Assembly: GCA_021741245.1 (NCBI GenBank)
Contig: JAIOYF010000006.1
Location: 186,001-250,000 of the forward strand
Direction: 5' to 3'
DNA: 64,000 nucleotides
DNA from: Paracoccaceae bacterium
GTDB taxonomy: Bacteria > Pseudomonadota > Alphaproteobacteria > Rhodobacterales > Rhodobacteraceae
The position numbers were made by a program, and so were the translations under genes. Below the pieces are notes generated by a model. The model searched no databases and had not been told where the DNA came from. It worked only from the letters and a program-made list of their open reading frames with translations. Positions 63,485 to 64,000 of the stretch are shown here, one piece after another. The stretch's first letter is position 1; the number at the start of each line of letters is the position of its first letter.

Positions 63485-64000
63485 TCAACCCTTCACGCCA
63501 GTCGAGGCAATCGACGCGATGAAGGCTTTTTGCAGGTAAAGGTAAAAGGCAAGCACTGGCACGGTGATCATGCTGAGATAGGCCATGATCTCGCCCCAGG
63601 CGCGGTTAAGCTGGAAGAAGTATTGCAGGCCCACCATCACCGGGCGGTAGCCTTCCTCTTGCACCACCATCAGCGGCCAGAGGTATTGATTGTACATCAC
63701 CAGAAACTTCAGGATGGCGGCCGTGGCCAGCACTGGGCCCGAAAGCGGCATCACGATGCGGCGGTAGATCTGGAACCAGCTGGCGCCTTCGACCCGCGCA
63801 GCCTCGATCAGTTCGGAGGGCAGATCCTTGAAGAACTGAACGAACAGAAAGATCGTCAGGCCATCGACGATGAAGGGAATGATCTGAACGCGGTAGGAAT
63901 TGAGCCAGCCAAAGGTCACCCCATCCAGCCCGATCCATGGCAGTTTCGATGAGATGAGCAAAAGAGGAATCGCAATCGTTTCAAACGGCACGATCAACGT
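63485..64000 (-). CDS. Partial sugar ABC permease (MalG-like), cut by the window edge
   Basis: The visible C-terminal 171 residues show at least three spans and the EAA loop LIEAARVEGASWFQIYRRIVMP, typical of CUT1 carbohydrate permeases. The frame is open to the right edge, so the start lies outside. It ends 10 bases before the GH32-like gene. With that gene and the ATPase it forms an uptake-and-hydrolysis operon whose other permease, binding protein and regulator should lie to the right. Confidence 0.9.
   Translation of the reverse strand, partial: TLIVPFETIAIPLLLISSKLPWIGLDGVTFGWLNSYRVQIIPFIVDGLTIFLFVQFFKDLPSELIEAARVEGASWFQIYRRIVMPLSGPVLATAAILKFLVMYNQYLWPLMVVQEEGYRPVMVGLQYFFQLNRAWGEIMAYLSMITVPVLAFYLYLQKAFIASIASTGVKG

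Overview
The window looks like chromosome of a Rhodobacteraceae bacterium (Roseobacter/Rhodobacter group, Alphaproteobacteria). It is GC-rich, and most genes are core housekeeping genes: mreBCD-mrdA-rodA, rpsA-ihfB, trpF/trpB, ileS, xerC, priA, prmA, ruvCAB, ribD-nrdR and dnaG-rpoD. Small families common in this group are also present (HlyU-like, DUF1127, DUF2237, DUF484, LapA-like, phosphatidylcholine synthase). No tRNA, rRNA or CRISPR array was recognised. Assignments rest on protein motifs and gene order read by eye; no database search was run.

Layout. 1-5.8 kb (minus): the cell-elongation operon mreB-mreC-mreD-mrdA-rodA, running into a partial dehydrogenase gene at the left edge. 6.0-14.7 kb: an SDR gene, an unrecognised gene, rpsA, ihfB, a LapA-like gene, trpF, a manganese block (mntH divergent from mntR-GNAT), then trpB and a strong terminator. 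14.7-16.6 kb: an unusual cassette of two tandem exported PepSY-like proteins with very Asp-rich tails, followed by a membrane-anchored LuxR-type regulator. 16.6-32.9 kb: DUF2237, ileS, ogt, pcs, xerC-DUF484, asparaginase, fsa/priA (divergent), a SulP transporter, an MFS transporter, a geranylgeranyl-reductase-like flavoprotein and prmA. 32.8-39.2 kb: small genes, ruvC-ruvA-htpX-ruvB with a structured repeat between ruvA and htpX, and nrdR-ribD on minus.

39.4-42.8 kb: a periplasmic redox module (dienelactone-hydrolase-like protein, PQQ-type sugar dehydrogenase, diheme cytochrome c). The dehydrogenase promoter region carries three separate perfect inverted repeats within 78 bp. 42.8-48.5 kb: HlyU-like gene, the dnaG and rpoD genes, and two unrecognised genes. 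49.3-53.6 kb: an Fe3+-type ABC importer (binding protein, fused double permease, ATPase). 53.6-58.5 kb: an inositol-monophosphatase-family enzyme, a permease pair resembling glycerol-uptake GlpP/GlpQ with no ATPase or binding protein beside it, rsgA, and an XRE-cupin regulator.

58.5-61.4 kb is an insertion-sequence graveyard. It holds a broken IS5-family element and an IS110-family transposase with one early stop and one frameshift. It directly abuts a sugar-uptake operon (permease, GH32-like glycosidase, ATPase) that is read on minus and continues past the right edge.

The strongest candidate for an undescribed system is the PepSY/poly-Asp pair with the membrane LuxR protein (14.9-16.6 kb). 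It could be a one-component envelope sensor in which acidic exported proteins bind cations and a tethered DNA-binding protein responds. That function is inference only.
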